A stretch of DNA of 64,000 bases from Moniliophthora roreri. Its lineage: Eukaryota > Basidiomycota > Agaricomycetes > Agaricales > Marasmiaceae. The stretch spans positions 124,001 to 188,000 of the forward strand of contig LATX02000225.1 of the NCBI GenBank assembly GCA_001466705.2. The letters run 5' to 3'. Below, in pieces: positions 24,054 to 35,892 of this stretch. The translations under genes were made by a program, and so were the position numbers. Positions within the stretch are counted from its first letter, which is position 1. Each line of letters begins with the position of its first letter. The notes under the pieces are model-generated. The model was not told the origin of the DNA, searched no databases, and worked only from the letters and a program-made list of their open reading frames with translations.

Positions 24054-25600
24054 GTCATTGCCTTAGAGAAGCTACAGTGTGTTGGAAAGTACAAAGAGCT
24101 ATATGATACACTATACAGAGGTGTCTAAGCTGTACTTTCTGACTTATCTAAGTATCAGATTCAAAGTGGATCACTCCCAAAACCTGTAGGGAATCTAACT
24201 ATGGCCCAATGAACACATTGGCTAGTTAACCAAGCTCTCAAAAGTGCTATCAATAGGATTTTAACTTCTACTTTACTTTTCTATGACATCTGCAAAGTGC
24301 AACATGCAGTCAAACATTACAGAGGTACTTAGAGGAGACATCAAAACAGAAAGACAACTGAGAACAGGAATGATCACAGAACAATCCTCCTCTGAAGTCA
24401 ATATATGGATCAAAGTCAAAGCAGGTGATCTCTTAATAAAGAGTTCACCAGTGGCTAAACAATAAAAAATAAACTAACTAGATACAAAGTCATCTTGGAA
24501 AGAAGGAAATCACTTCCAAAGGACATCCAATACCTACAGACAGATCATGCATTATCAAAGGAGATAGGAACAGTAACAGCATGTTCAGACCTTGGAAACT
24601 TTAGCATCTAGGCCTCTGCAGATGTGTGGACACTAGAAAGGGAAATGCTGTAAAAGAAACAGGACAGATACAACCATCTGCTTGTAGATACCTGACTTAG
24701 AAAAGAGAAAATACAAATTATAGAGTTCAGAACACCTGGAGACATAGATACCCATGCAGATATGGTCAGATACCCTAGTGGCCAGACTCTGTGACATCCA
24801 AATATTCCCTCTTTTAGTATCTCAGTCACTCATTTATCATTTCCTGAATTATCAGACATTATTTATAATTTTCTGTAGATATACTCCATGGACCATATAT
24901 AAGGACAGCTAGATATTTGTGTATACTCAAGTAACTCTGCCCCCTCTGATTGTGAATACATGATGAGTTTGTTTTGTGTATAATTGGATGTGCCATTCCA
25001 GTTTTGCTTCCTTACTTCAGGCCCTAGAGATTGGTCCTGAGTGACTTCAGAGAGATAGAAATCTGATAATAAACTTGCATCATAAGAGACAAAGAATAAC
25101 ATCTTTAGTGCACTTGGCACTTTTCTAAGAGACAACTTTACACCAAAAGTTCTGGTGGCTTTTGGAGCATGGCCTGTGTTGGGTATCAGGTTGTGACACA
25201 CTTAGAGTCTTAACAAAGGAATTGGGCCTGCGATTAAGCTCTTTGTAGAAACTGGTCTAGGACCTTTTCCAGTACACTGTGTACTATAGTTGTCTTAAAG
25301 AAGTCTTAAACTCTGTAGGGTCAGACTATATCGGCTACTGAGTCTTTTGGTGGGACTGTAGCTCTTGTGTTTTGTGCTTTGTGCACTATGTTCTTGTGTG
25401 TGTGTTTGTGTGTTTGGATATAAACCCTTTGAAGTAGATTGCTTCAATAAGAGAGAATCAACCTAGCTAAGGGTTTTGTTGGCATTCTAAGTGTGGCAAC
25501 TCTGATCATGTCGATCCACACTTGCACAACAACCTGAGTTAGACTTTTGGAGGTTATCTTTTGGGTAGTTTTCCATTAGTCTTATCTTAGACAAATTACT
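24054..25600 (+). repeat. LTR-like repeat, copy B with downstream primer-site-like sequence
   Basis: Parallels copy A from its first base. It has a TATA-like CATATATAAGG at about 24894-24904 and continues through GTCTAGGACCTTTTCCAGTA and a GT-rich stretch (25380-25420) to TTGGCATTCTAAGTGTGGCA at about 25480-25500. That last block could be a primer-binding region just inside an LTR end. No gag or pol follows before the N at 26011. Confidence 0.5.
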
Positions 25601-26010
25601 GGGCATAGTCAAATTCCTGTAACAGTGTAAGTAATGCTATTTCTGTTACTTACTGTTACTGACATTTACTTTCCCATCACTTTCTATCTACTTCCCATCA
25701 CCTCTCCTTCATTTCCTCTTATCTCCTTTGTCTGGTTACCACTCAAAGATTCACTGGTGGTTTTCAAGGCTGTTCTGCAGTTGATTTGTTGGAGTGGTCA
25801 ATATGTTTCCCATGGTCCAAAAGTACATGATTCAATGGCATTTTTAACTGGGACCACTGCTATTGTTGCTGAGGGCATGTAATCATTCATATTCACTTCT
25901 GAATCTATGTCATCCTCACATTTTACAACATTGTTGAATTTTCAGTTCAATAGTCATTGGGTCTATTAGTTATGCTGGTGAATTCATGGCTTCTTGAAAA
26001 CAAATTATCT
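25601..26010. other. Spacer after LTR-like copy B
   Basis: One short open frame (25634-25882) is rich in hydrophobic residues but unrecognised. Nothing else is supported before the contig join. Confidence 0.35.
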
Positions 26011-26011
26011 N
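26011..26011. other. Single-N contig join
   Basis: A gap of unknown size; the next contig starts inside another copy of the LTR-like repeat. Confidence 0.9.
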
Positions 26012-26705
26012 TGCCCCCCTCTGATTGTGAATACATGACAAGTTTGTTTGGTGTATAAATTTGTGTGCCATTCCAGTTTTGCTTCCTCACTACAGGCCCT
26101 GGAGATTGGTTCTGAGTGACTCCAGAGAAATAGAAATCTGATAATGAACTTGCATCGTAAGAGATAAGAGTAACATCTTGAGTGCATTATAGTACTTTTC
26201 TAAGAGAAACTTTACACCAAGAAGGAGCCTTGGGCACTTGGAGTGTGGCCTCTGTGTGTATCAGGTTGTGACACACTTAGAGTCTTAGCAAGGGGTGTGC
26301 CTGCGCTGAACTCTTTGTAGAAATTGGTCTAGGACCTTTTCCAGTACACTGGGTGCTGTAGTTATCTTGAAGAAGTCTTGAACTCCATAGGGTCAGACTA
26401 TATCAGCTATCGAGTCTTTGTATGGGACTGTAGCTCTTGTGTTTGTGCTTTGTGCACCGTGTTCTTTGTGTTTTGTGTGTGTGTTTGTGATATAAAACAT
26501 TTTAAAACCATATATACTCCTCTGGAGGTGAACACTTTGAAGTAGAACACTTCAATAAGAGAGAATCAACCTAGCTAAGAGTTTTGTTGGCATTCTAAGT
26601 GTGGTAACTCTGATCACGTCAATCCACACTTGCACAACAAACTGAGTTAGACTTTTGGAGGTTATCTTTTTGGGTAGTTTTTCCACTAGTCTTATCTTAG
26701 ACAAA
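26012..26705 (+). repeat. LTR-like repeat, partial copy D
   Basis: Begins TGCCCCCCTCTGATTGTGAA, matching copies A (about 23380) and B (about 24940). It runs through the same GT-rich region and the TTGGCATTCTAAGTGTGG block (about 26587) to a shared tail ending near GACAAATTACC. Confidence 0.5.
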
Positions 26706-29173
26706 TTACCAGTTCTGAACAAGATAGCGTGAACACATGCAAATCCTATGATGACAGTGATTATGGATGATTCCATTGTATATCTGATTCTGAAAGACAT
26801 AGACATGAGTTGGTATATATAAATCACGACCACAATTCATGAAGCTCACGATATCTCGCTCTCTACTGCCAACAGATTGCCGAAATGTACAATCTGGAGA
26901 AAATGGCCATCAGAGGTTCCTGACAAACTGGGAACATCTAACCAAAAGATATTGGTAGAGGATAACTTCGAGTACAGAGGCGGTGAGATCCATGATTCTG
27001 CAGGGTTGAGGAGTGTAAACAATGACATTTGCAGAGTTGAACTCCAACTTACATGAGGGATAGAACCTAGTGACATTGGTTGGGTTTGCAATCTAGTTTC
27101 GGACACAAACTGGGCGATTTTGCTCACCAACATTTGGAGAGGCTATTTATCCCTATTCTGGTTGAAATAACTCCAGGCCTGTGCCATAGTCACACCGTAG
27201 AGACTACTGAAGATGATTGAGTGTTATGTGCATTTTACAGTGCGGGAACATGGTACCCACACTATGGAAACCAAGAGCTCTAGAAAATGGGAAATTTCAG
27301 ATGGAGAAACACACAAGGTAATTGTAGAGCTTCACTGGAAAATGGGACATCCAGTTGTTCAGATAGATCGAATTCTTGAGAGATAGACATTGCTCCTGGA
27401 CTGGGCCTTTCTCAGATGGTCTTTTTTAATATAGCAGTTGGCTTTAAATAAACTTGAGATGACTTAGCACATGAGAATTAAAGGAAGATTGCAGTGCCTT
27501 CAGAAGATCCCATTAATGCCACTCTGCATAACAGGATAGCAGATGAAATGGAAGATTTTGAACAGCCCCGGCCATTCAAAAACGTGGCATGCTGAAGATG
27601 CTCAAAAACCTATGCCTCTACTATGAAAACACGAGGCCTGTGGTGCCAAAATACCCCCGAAAAAGGTATATATAAGTTCTTGATTCTCAGTTTTGTTTGC
27701 AAGTTGGTTCGGCGTGGTTCACTGTTACCGCAACGTCAAGAATAATTTCTCAATGTCTCTCTCGGTAGTTCAGAGATGAATGCCTTCAAAACAACTTCTC
27801 AGATCGAGATCGGTGTTCATTTTGTATAATATTTATGGGTTTATAGTTTTATTAATCACTTCAAAGCAAATACTGGTATTGATGTTTGACCAGAAACTGC
27901 CCAAAGAATAAACTTCTTCTAAGCAAGAATAAAGGTACCTCTTGTACCTGAATATAGCCCTCTTAGCTATGTTCTGCAATGATTCTCAAGAGGACAAATC
28001 TTCTAGATACTGCTAGCCTGAGACCCTCTCTGATTCATGTTGAAACACCAGACTATACTGATGCACATCAGCTACTCTCTTGGTAAACTGATACAATATT
28101 CTTCTTATCAGAAAACATGCCTCTTGCATTAAAAACTAAGCTCTTTCTAGCTTTTATTTATATCTCTGGTTTGGGTCACAATCTCAGGTCTCAACTAGCC
28201 TGTGCCTCTTGCACAACTAAATAAGCTAGGGCCCAAAGTGGTTGAAAAATACTGATTGCCGGTAGCTCTTCTACCTGAACAACAACGTCATACACTCTGG
28301 TAATCGGTGGGCAGTATCTCTCCTGCTTTCCACCTACAAAACACATCCCCTTATATACCCTACAACATAAATAATCTAATATATCTGTCACACATACAAA
28401 TAAAACTGAGTTGGGTGCTAAATATTATATAAACTGAGCTGTGTTTGGTAATTTCTCTGTCACAGTGTCCAATTGTAGTCAGGCTTCATAGCCATAATCT
28501 CTTTTATTCTTTTTCTATGATGATTGTGCAGTCTTCCGACACTAATCGTTTGCAATTTCCTTGATCAAACGGCTCTCCTCCTGACTCTGTTTGAAAATAT
28601 TATACTTCCATGCCACTCCACATGGTTCCTTCCTTCTCCGTCTATTGTCATCTGCTCTGTGGACATGTAATATGCTTCCATATCTCCTCTAAAGTGTACG
28701 CGTAAGCTCAGCCGTGCTATCTTCTTGTCATACAGCTTTGTCTTCTGCTTTCCATGATACAGGCACCTTTTCGGTAACCGATCATCTATTTCATTCCTCT
28801 AATTTGATTATCGGTATCTCGAGTATCTCCCACCAATAACTTGTCATTCTCTGTTTCATATCTGTTTCTCGGTAATATTTTAGTTGATGTATCATCAAAG
28901 GCTTTTATTCTTCCTTCAAGTCGGGTATGGATTGAAAATATTGTTAAAAGTTAAAATATTCCCTTTGGTACACTTTCGATAGAGGTGTGATGTGGTGTGT
29001 TTCCCTACAGGTTTCGGAATGCTCCTCTGTGTTCAGATTCGCTGTTTATTTTCATACTAGCAGTGGCCAGGTACCCTTGTATGGCCTACCGTCAACCATT
29101 ACTCTGCTAATATTCTCTATTTGCATGCAAAATAAAAGGTAAAAGTTATGCATATCAACACTATGGTGCAAAC
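26706..29173. other. Decayed transposon-like region, no supported gene
   Basis: Short minus-strand open stretches (27133-26846, 26833-26552) have no recognisable motif. A TATA-like GTATATATAAG lies at about 27666-27676, followed by a transcript-start-like region, possibly an LTR promoter. From 28,190 to 29,100 the composition becomes slightly less AT-rich but remains non-coding as far as I can see. Confidence 0.35.
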
Positions 29174-29808
29174 TCAAAGGATCCATTGATCATCTTTCCA
29201 TAAAATGGCATGCTGATGGTGATCCACTGATATATGATCTATAATCGGTACTAGCGCATACAAATATGTAGGAGAATGCTCACCCTTTTGGAACCTGGGA
29301 AGGTTTGATAAACAAACATGGAAGGGAATCTTGACATTGAGGCCTCCTGCAGGGACGAAATTCTGTTCACTTCGTAAGCCAAAAGCAATGGTTTGGAAGC
29401 ATACTGTATAGAACAATATTGCCTTCTGGATATATTGGTGGGCAAAGGAAATGGCTGACCAAATGTTGAACTGAACAAATTGTTTCACAAATTCATTGGC
29501 TGCTTTCATTTCATAAATCTTATTTGGGTCCAACTTAACAGCACTGATATCAGCCTCATTTAATTCTGTCAAGGAAGAGCATCAGATTACAGTTGAAGAG
29601 GATGAATAGGGTACCTATGGCCAATAGTGAAGAGTGATTGATATGTAGATGGAGTTCCATTGGGGCCGAAGAGGCTGAAGAATGTCCTGACTTTTGATAA
29701 TGGTTGTGCAGGTGGACCGGTGGGGTCCGCTAGCAAGGATATATTCCAAGTCATGGCCTCAGAAGGCTTGTCAGCCAAAAAGTTTATTTGAAGGGACCCA
29801 CTTCTCAT
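29174..29808 (-). pseudogene. Unrecognised minus-strand coding remnant (two segments)
   Basis: Segment 29808-29587 ends FGPNGTPSTYQSLFTIGHRY, and segment 29572-29174 reads on from MTELNEADISAVKLDPNKIY through KAANEFVKQFVQFNIW to a C-terminal WKDDQWIL. A probable intron lies between them. The second segment has good coding texture over 132 codons. I recognise no family. It is a hypothetical protein in transposon-rich DNA and may be a fragment. Confidence 0.35.
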
Positions 29809-32392
29809 GCGAGCTGCGGACTCAGTGCCAGCATCACAAAGATGGGCATGGTAGAAAAGGGCACCAGCGAGTAATTCCAGTCCTAAAACGGGCAGTCAGT
29901 TTCCCACTTGAGTGTCAGCACGTGGCAAGTAAAGGTTCAGGGGACTTAAACACTGTATTTCCAGTGATCAGATTGGCGGCCTGTGATCCTGGAGTGCCAC
30001 TGTGATGCATAGAGTGCTTCTAGAAGGATCGGTGGTACTCAGAAGTTTGTCAGCACTGAAAATACTCAACTTCATAGATGCCTCATGCAAGCTAGGAAGC
30101 TAGCCCGGGAGAACAGAGGCCATCTGTTATCATACAAGACCTGCGAAGAAATGCTCCTGTCAGAAATGTACAATTTATTTAGAATGGTAGTCTACTCAGA
30201 TCAGCTGCGAAATCATTGGACAATACTTCAATGGAGCATCTTCAAATGCCAAGGTGAGGACTGCACCAGCTGCTGTCAGTTGCTGTCCTATGGTTTTGTC
30301 GAGAAGAGTTCTTCAGCTGATTTGCATAGTCAGGTCAGACATGAAAATGGCATGAACCATACTTTTGTGTGGCATACTTTTTGATCAGTGCCCCTCTGTC
30401 GGCCTGCCTAATCCAGCTTGCAAGCTCGTTGTGGCTCTCTCTAATAGTAATACCGATAAAACTTGGTCAGCACAGGTGGAACTGTAAGATGCCTAGAAGA
30501 AAGGACAACTTTTGTGAGTAAAACTTTAGAGAGAAGAGAGCCAACTTGAACATGCTGGAGCGGTGATGAGGTTTCATTGGTACTTTCAGGACAGGTTCTT
30601 ATGAATGTGGTTACATTGCGGCAAAGGCTTTAAAGGGTAGTGATATGGCAGTAAAAAGGCATGCCCAGAGTCCACATGGTCTAACAAATACCTCTGTCAT
30701 AACAACCTGTACAGGAGCTTTGAGCTACGGAAGGAAGGGCATGATGAGCTCGAGGAATATAAAAAAAAGTGTTAGTGATTCAATGAGCATTGAACACGTA
30801 CAAGTGGTTAATAATCCCATTTTACTTCCAAAGACTGTTTTGTACCTGGAAATTCACTCTGGCCTCAGAGTTTTAGTCTTTAGAGGATGCTCGTTCATGC
30901 TAAGCTGGATATCTTATCTAATATTTGTATCTGTTTTCCCTGCCTCCAATGTGGCTCTGGACCACCATCTCATCTCCCTTCTCTCAAGCCCTATATCTGG
31001 CTCCTCAACTAGCAAAATCAGTCTAACACTTTTTTCTTCCAAATTAATTTTTTCAACCTCGACACTCGAAGCCAGCAACAATTTGGTGCGTATACAGCTC
31101 TCTATCAACTCAGAAAAGCCCTTCTGATCCTTTCCTGTACTTTTTACGCTATGCACCTACTCATATCTCACCCACCAAAGGTTTCCCAGCCCACCAATGA
31201 TATGTCTATAGCCCCTAGTAAAGGCATTTATAGGGTACACTATGAAGGGAAATTTGGGTAGAAGGACCATCACGAGGAAAGATGGTGCGTGATTGGAATT
31301 TTTTTAGCATTTCTTGGACTCAGAGTACTGCAAGATTGCACGACAGTCGCAGGATCATCAGTATCATGAGCAAGTTGTCTCAACATATCCTCAAGCCTCA
31401 TTACATTGCTCAATAACCGATCAATTATACCTTCTAACATGGTTCTCTATGAAGTCATGTCGTTTTTTTCATTCTGCATGTGCTGCACACCCTGGGTGTC
31501 AACATACCTACCTATCTAGCTGCAGCAGAATATCCCCATGATCACTGTTTTGTGCATCGACTCTGTCCTCGATGTCTTTTACACTCAGGACATATATCCA
31601 TCTTTATACTGTGGCCACCTTCCCATCACCATACCACATATATTGCCTTTACTCTCATTCTACCCACTCTGATGCCAATACGATAGAAATCATCATCTTT
31701 CTTGTTTTTTTTTTTTGCACACATAACATACGTTTGGCTTAGATAGTATGATAGTACCATGTTTTGACTCCCTGATCAACATTGCGATGCTGTTCCACCT
31801 TTGGTTCCCACCCAGAACATCATATCTGATGGGCCAGAAGGGGGACACTGGTCCATCAGATTTGACATTAGAATTTTTTTCTGGCTGCATGCAGAAACCA
31901 CCCTCACATATCTCAAATAGTTTCAATAATTTTCCAGCTTGCTCACCAAGCCTTCGAGCTCTCACTGAAGTCCCTCTGCCCTCTCAGCTCAGCATTCCCC
32001 ATACTGTATGTCGTCACCTTTCAAATTCTGTTGCCATCACCTCAGCATTGTCCCAACCATCAACCACACAAATATTCATCAACAGCCACCTCTTGACATT
32101 GAACCATCATCATCTTGCCTCAGCCAGTCCCGAGCACCCTTCCCTTTCTGGATTTATTGCCAAGACATCAAGTGTAGTCTTCTGTTTGCTGTTTTCTAGG
32201 ATCAGTAAGTCATCCTTCAACTATGTGATGTCCTCTGTGCTGAATTATTTCAAATAACAGTCCTTTGTCTTCAATAATTTATTTTAGGCATATGTCATAG
32301 GGATAGCACCAGTATGATGCTGGATCAGACTGGTTGGCTTTGGAAGAGGAATCAGTTGGTTGGGTAAAGCTAGGGAATAATGCAGTATGCTC
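29809..32392. other. No supported gene; repeat-rich boundary of the island
   Basis: Scattered short ORFs on both strands (for example 30645-31127 and 31748-32257, plus) are Ser/Ile/Leu-rich, without motifs or mutual consistency. I treat them as chance. The stretch ends at a contig join. Confidence 0.35.
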
Positions 32393-32393
32393 N
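32393..32393. other. Single-N contig join between transposon island and genes
   Basis: The island and the gene-rich part are linked only by scaffolding here. The minus-strand gene to the right is cut at this point. Confidence 0.9.
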
Positions 32394-32462
32394 CTGCTCG
32401 AGTACGCTTCAGCTCTGCAAGTGCTTCAAGTTTGGACTTTTTGCCTCGACTTTCAGACATAT
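32394..32462 (-). CDS. 5' end of an unidentified gene, cut by the contig join
   Basis: From an ATG at 32462 the minus strand encodes MSESRGKKSKLEALAELKRT and two more codons before the N. It is a highly basic, helical N-terminus, as in several nuclear proteins; it weakly recalls the Lys-rich start of Rtf1-type factors, but 23 residues are too few for a call. It is divergent from the L1-domain gene, with 182 bp between the two ATGs, so they may share a promoter. Confidence 0.45.
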
Positions 32463-32644
32463 TGAACCCGTTGAATGTGAAGATGGAGGGTGTTGAGGAA
32501 AAGAGCGCACGACAGCGACACGGCCAACGTGACAGTACACACGGTAAGTGCTTGGTAAGTGCTCGGGTCAAACACTGTGGGCGCCAAACTACACTTTCAA
32601 AAAATCCTTGATCGTCTGTTTTCACTGTGCTTCCTTTATAACCC

Positions 32645-34047
32645 ATGGCGAAGGACCAACTCATCGATTCACGCGTCTCAGCGGCTCAATGCAAGCAAGC
32701 TGTCGATGCTTTATACCAATGGGCATCCAAGCAAGCAGCAAAGGAGGCCGAAAACGAACTTTTATGTTGGTTTGAAGCAGATGCCGGCTGGAGAGGTCAG
32801 GTCGTTCAAGCCTATCAGAATGTGAGTACATATTTGTTTCGCCGGATGAGCGAAAGCTGACGATCTAGGAAGTCCAATCAAACACCCTTTGGTCGACCCC
32901 CGAACGAATGGCATATGTCTTCTCACCAAGGACCCTCAGAGACAGTACAAGGACTTGCTGGAAGAAAAGAATATCAAATTTGTGTCTAGAGTAGTTGGGT
33001 TAGAGAAGTTGAAGGGGAAATTCAACGCTTATGAAGCTAGACGTGCTCTTCTGAAGGAGAACGGACTGTTCCTCGCAGACGATCGTATTCTTCCTCTTTT
33101 GCCGAAATTACTGGGTACAAAATGGTTTGAAGCGAAGAAGTATGTACCCTTCATCATTTTTACGAGGCTTGTTACTGACCTGAATGATAACAGGCAGCCC
33201 ATACCCGTTTGTCTAACAAGAAAGGATCTCAAGGCCGAGCTGGAGCGAGCAATTTCGTCTACATACATGAATCAGAACAAGGGAACAGTAGTGTGGGTAC
33301 CCTCTGTACGCCCTTGACCATACACTCGACTGACACGTTTTTAGCTCGATCAAAATCGGAACGATCTCCCAAAAACCTTCTCAAATCCTCGACAATCTCA
33401 AAGAAGCTATCCCTGCTATTGCCAGTAGCATAAAAGGAGGAGGCGGTGGCTGGGACAATATTCAGTCGCTGGGTATCAAAACCAGCAACAGCGTGCATCT
33501 GCCTATATGGAGCTGTTCATTAGATGGCGACGAAGGCGGCCGATATGATGGGTTGACAGCAGTTGATGACGATGTTGAAATGGAAGGTGGTAGCGATGAT
33601 GAATCGGAGGCAGAGGTGGACGCAGAAGCAGAGGTCAAAGTGCCGGCACCAGCGCCGACAGTGAAGAAAGGCAAGAAGAAGCGTGCGGCAGAGGACGAGG
33701 ATGAAGATGAGGCGGAGAAGGAGAAGCCCAAGAAAAAGGCCAAGGCTCAGGCATCCGAACCCAAGGCGCCAGCCACCGCCAAGGCTCAGCTCGATAGCGA
33801 TAAATCGAAAGCGAAGAAACGCAAAGAGGCAGAACCTCCCGCTCCGGCTCCCGAATCCAAAGTCGACGACGCCTCTTCGAAAAAGAAGCGAAGAAAGTCT
33901 GACGTTCCCGACGAGCTTGCCACTACTTCTGCCACTCCCAAAAAACCACTATCTGTCGTTTCCACTCCCGACACCCCCTCCGAATCCGCCAGTAAAAAAA
34001 CCAAGAAGAAGGGGAATCAAACGATTTGGATCGCGGAAGATCCTTAA
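32645..34047 (+). CDS. Ribosomal L1-domain protein, Utp30/Cic1/RSL1D1-like (ribosome biogenesis), apparent frameshift
   Basis: Exons 32645-32821, 32873-33139, 33194-33292 and 33345-34047 give about 414 residues. The L1 fold spans roughly residues 1-255: an N-terminal DSRVSAAQCKQAVDALYQWA, HPLVDPRTNGICLLTKDPQ, ENGLFLADDRILPLLPKLLG, KKQPIPVCLTRKDLKAELER and TYMNQNKGTV, ending in NSVHLPIWSC. A Lys/Ala/Glu-rich tail, typical of nucleolar proteins, follows. Family members act in 60S or small-subunit precursor assembly in the nucleolus. Exon 1 needs removal of one T in the run at 32760-32763 to join the correct frame (GLKQMPAGEVRSFKPIR) and to put the first intron in phase (KPIR|IPIKHPLVDP). This is either a base error or a real lesion. 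All introns are GT-AG. Confidence 0.85.
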
Positions 34048-34053
34048 AGAAGA

Positions 34054-34054
34054 N
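34054..34054. other. Single-N contig join
   Basis: Falls 7 nt after the stop of the L1-domain gene. Confidence 0.9.
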
Positions 34055-34366
34055 TCTGCATTCTGTGTCGGTGTTACTTTGGCGTTGCGTTCGTATGCTG
34101 TTCCATTTGGTATGAGCACGTCCTCTCACCGTTTCGGGCTACGGACGCCTTGGTGACCGATTTCCAGAGTACGTTAGTATCTATTAGAGAAAGTCGGTGA
34201 ATGGGTACTAGTACCGACTCAAAGTCTCTGTATAAGTAATGCAGTAGGTACACAAGAGTACAAATCGGAGCAATCAGAGTGGCACAGATACGGTATCGCG
34301 AGTCAAGAAAAACAAGCTGCAGCTTCAAAGAGACGAAGCGCTTGTGCAAGATACACTGAGCGGAGG
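34055..34366. other. Short intergenic stretch
   Basis: Convergent region between the L1-domain gene and the GCR1_C gene. No feature is seen beyond presumed 3' untranslated sequence. Confidence 0.4.
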
Positions 34367-34947
34367 CTATGTACTACATGAATTCACGTCCTGTAAAACA
34401 CGATTGACATTTTCTTCCTTCGACAACCACCTTAGGAATTCGGACACGTCCCGAAGATGATCCTCCTCTGTAGCGACAGACAAGCAATAACGATCATAAA
34501 AGAACGCCAAAGCGCGATCTGCATCCCATCCCGGTTTCGCTACCACGTTTTCAACCACATCTACAAGGACCTTCCGCTGTTTGATTACCTGGGTCTGCTC
34601 TGGACTCTCCCACTGCCAGCTGTTGCCCCATCTTTCATTCAGCTCCTTGATGGATGGGCTACCGTCGCGGCCTATGATGTACTCCTTCCAGATCTCACCG
34701 AGAGAGAGGCCATGTGGGGGCTGGTATCCAGGGATCCAGTCCTCCGTGGATTCATCCCAGTATCATTCGTGTTTGACCACTCTTTCGCAGCTGAACTTTT
34801 TCTCGATATCAAGCATTGCCGAATTTTGGATCTCGGTAAACCTTTCTCGCGGGATTTTCAAAGTATCCTCCCCTTTTTGGACAAAGTAGTTGGCAAGCCT
34901 GATAACTTTTGGTAAACGGCCGTGGACTTTGACGCCCAACGAGATGT
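34367..34947 (-). pseudogene. 3' part of a GCR1_C-domain (transcription-factor-like) gene, with in-frame stop
   Basis: Read on the minus strand: NISLGVKVHGRLPKVIRLA, ERFTEIQNSAMLDIEKKFSC, ERVVKHE, then TGA at 34763-34765, then YWDESTEDWIPGYQPPHGLS, LGEIWKEYIIGRDGSPSIKE, LNERWGNSWQWESP, RKVLVDVV and a short tail to the TAG at 34367-34369. The block from IWKEY to the basic QRK motif matches the GCR1_C domain (named after yeast Gcr1), common in basidiomycete proteins and thought to bind DNA. Related proteins usually have Trp where the TGA stands, consistent with TGG to TGA. The upstream coding part is separated from this by the inverted-repeat element at 34950-35890. As assembled the gene is broken. 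Confidence 0.6.
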
Positions 34948-34949
34948 TA

Positions 34950-35890
34950 CTGGACACTATCAGACAGTATCAGACGTTATCGGACAAATCCATGAAAATC
35001 CGACACGCACCTGACGTTTTCTGACGTCCATCCGATCAACATAGCTTGACGACTTCTTTCCGGGTCTCCAACTTGAAGCGTAACCACACGGCTCGAGATG
35101 GACTTAGAAAAACTTGTGCCTTGCGGTCCGTGCACAATTCGGCTCAAATTCCCCTGTACCCTAGATTTCCCCACGCTCACTTCTTTCTTCTTAACCACCA
35201 TCCCCACTTCTCAATGGCTCCCCACTCACTCCTTCTCCCCGTCTGTATGGCTCTTTCGGCGTCTCAAGGTGAAACTCCATGGTTCAAGATATGATGAGTA
35301 CTGATGTGGTCCAGCAGTGGAATATGGTACAGGCGAGGTACGTGTGCTAATTACTTATCGTTTTTGTGAAACTAAGGATAGTTTGACGCATCAGGCACCT
35401 CGGAGAAGACTCAGACAATAGTAAATCTCGTGAGTCGACCCCAGAACCCCATTATCCTTATGCTAAACATTCTACATGTTGCAGCTGGCCATATCGTTAG
35501 AGTAACGCTCCTCGCTTCGGTCTGGGCAGAGGGTTGTTGAAGCTGGGCAGAGGGTTTGGAGTCGGGGCAGAGGGTATTGGCCACTCTTGAGGGCAAAGTG
35601 GGAGTCTGGGACTCGGAGACAAGGTCTTTTGGTACGTAAGTTGTACTCAGTAGCACCGTTAATGTATTCTAGTACCTCAGCAATATACCTAATTATCAGA
35701 CACTATCAGACATGATCGGACGAAAACCGACGCCTAATAGAGCCTGTCAGTTGCTGCCTGTGACATGTCCGATAATGTCAGATGACGTCTGATAACGTCT
35801 GAAAAAGTGCATGTTAAGGACACTATCGGACGTTATTAGACGTTATCAGACAAGGTTGGGTATCGTCAGATAATGTCTGATAGCGTCCAG
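34950..35890. mobile_element. 941-bp TA-flanked terminal-inverted-repeat element (MITE-like)
   Basis: The ends are inverted copies: the left begins CTGGACACTATCAGACAGTA, and the right, read in reverse complement, begins CTGGACGCTATCAGACATTA. Similarity extends over about 28 nt. Both sides abut TA (34948-34949 and 35891-35892), as expected for a Tc1/mariner-type target duplication. Sub-terminal regions (34975-35030 and 35695-35880) hold many TATCNGAC words in both orientations. The interior has no transposase. It includes a short CT-rich stretch, an ATG at about 35214 and an intron-like GTACGT...CAG at about 35339-35395, which may be captured host sequence. It is non-autonomous and lies within the GCR1_C gene. 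Confidence 0.7.
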
Positions 35891-35892
35891 TA

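Noticed and set aside
32284..32664. Minus-strand frame crossing the N at 32393
   Set aside because: It joins transposon-side and gene-side contigs through an unknown gap and overlaps the L1 gene start.
33683..34156. Arg-rich plus-strand frame
   Set aside because: It is a shadow of the Lys-rich tail of the L1-domain protein in another frame and crosses an N.
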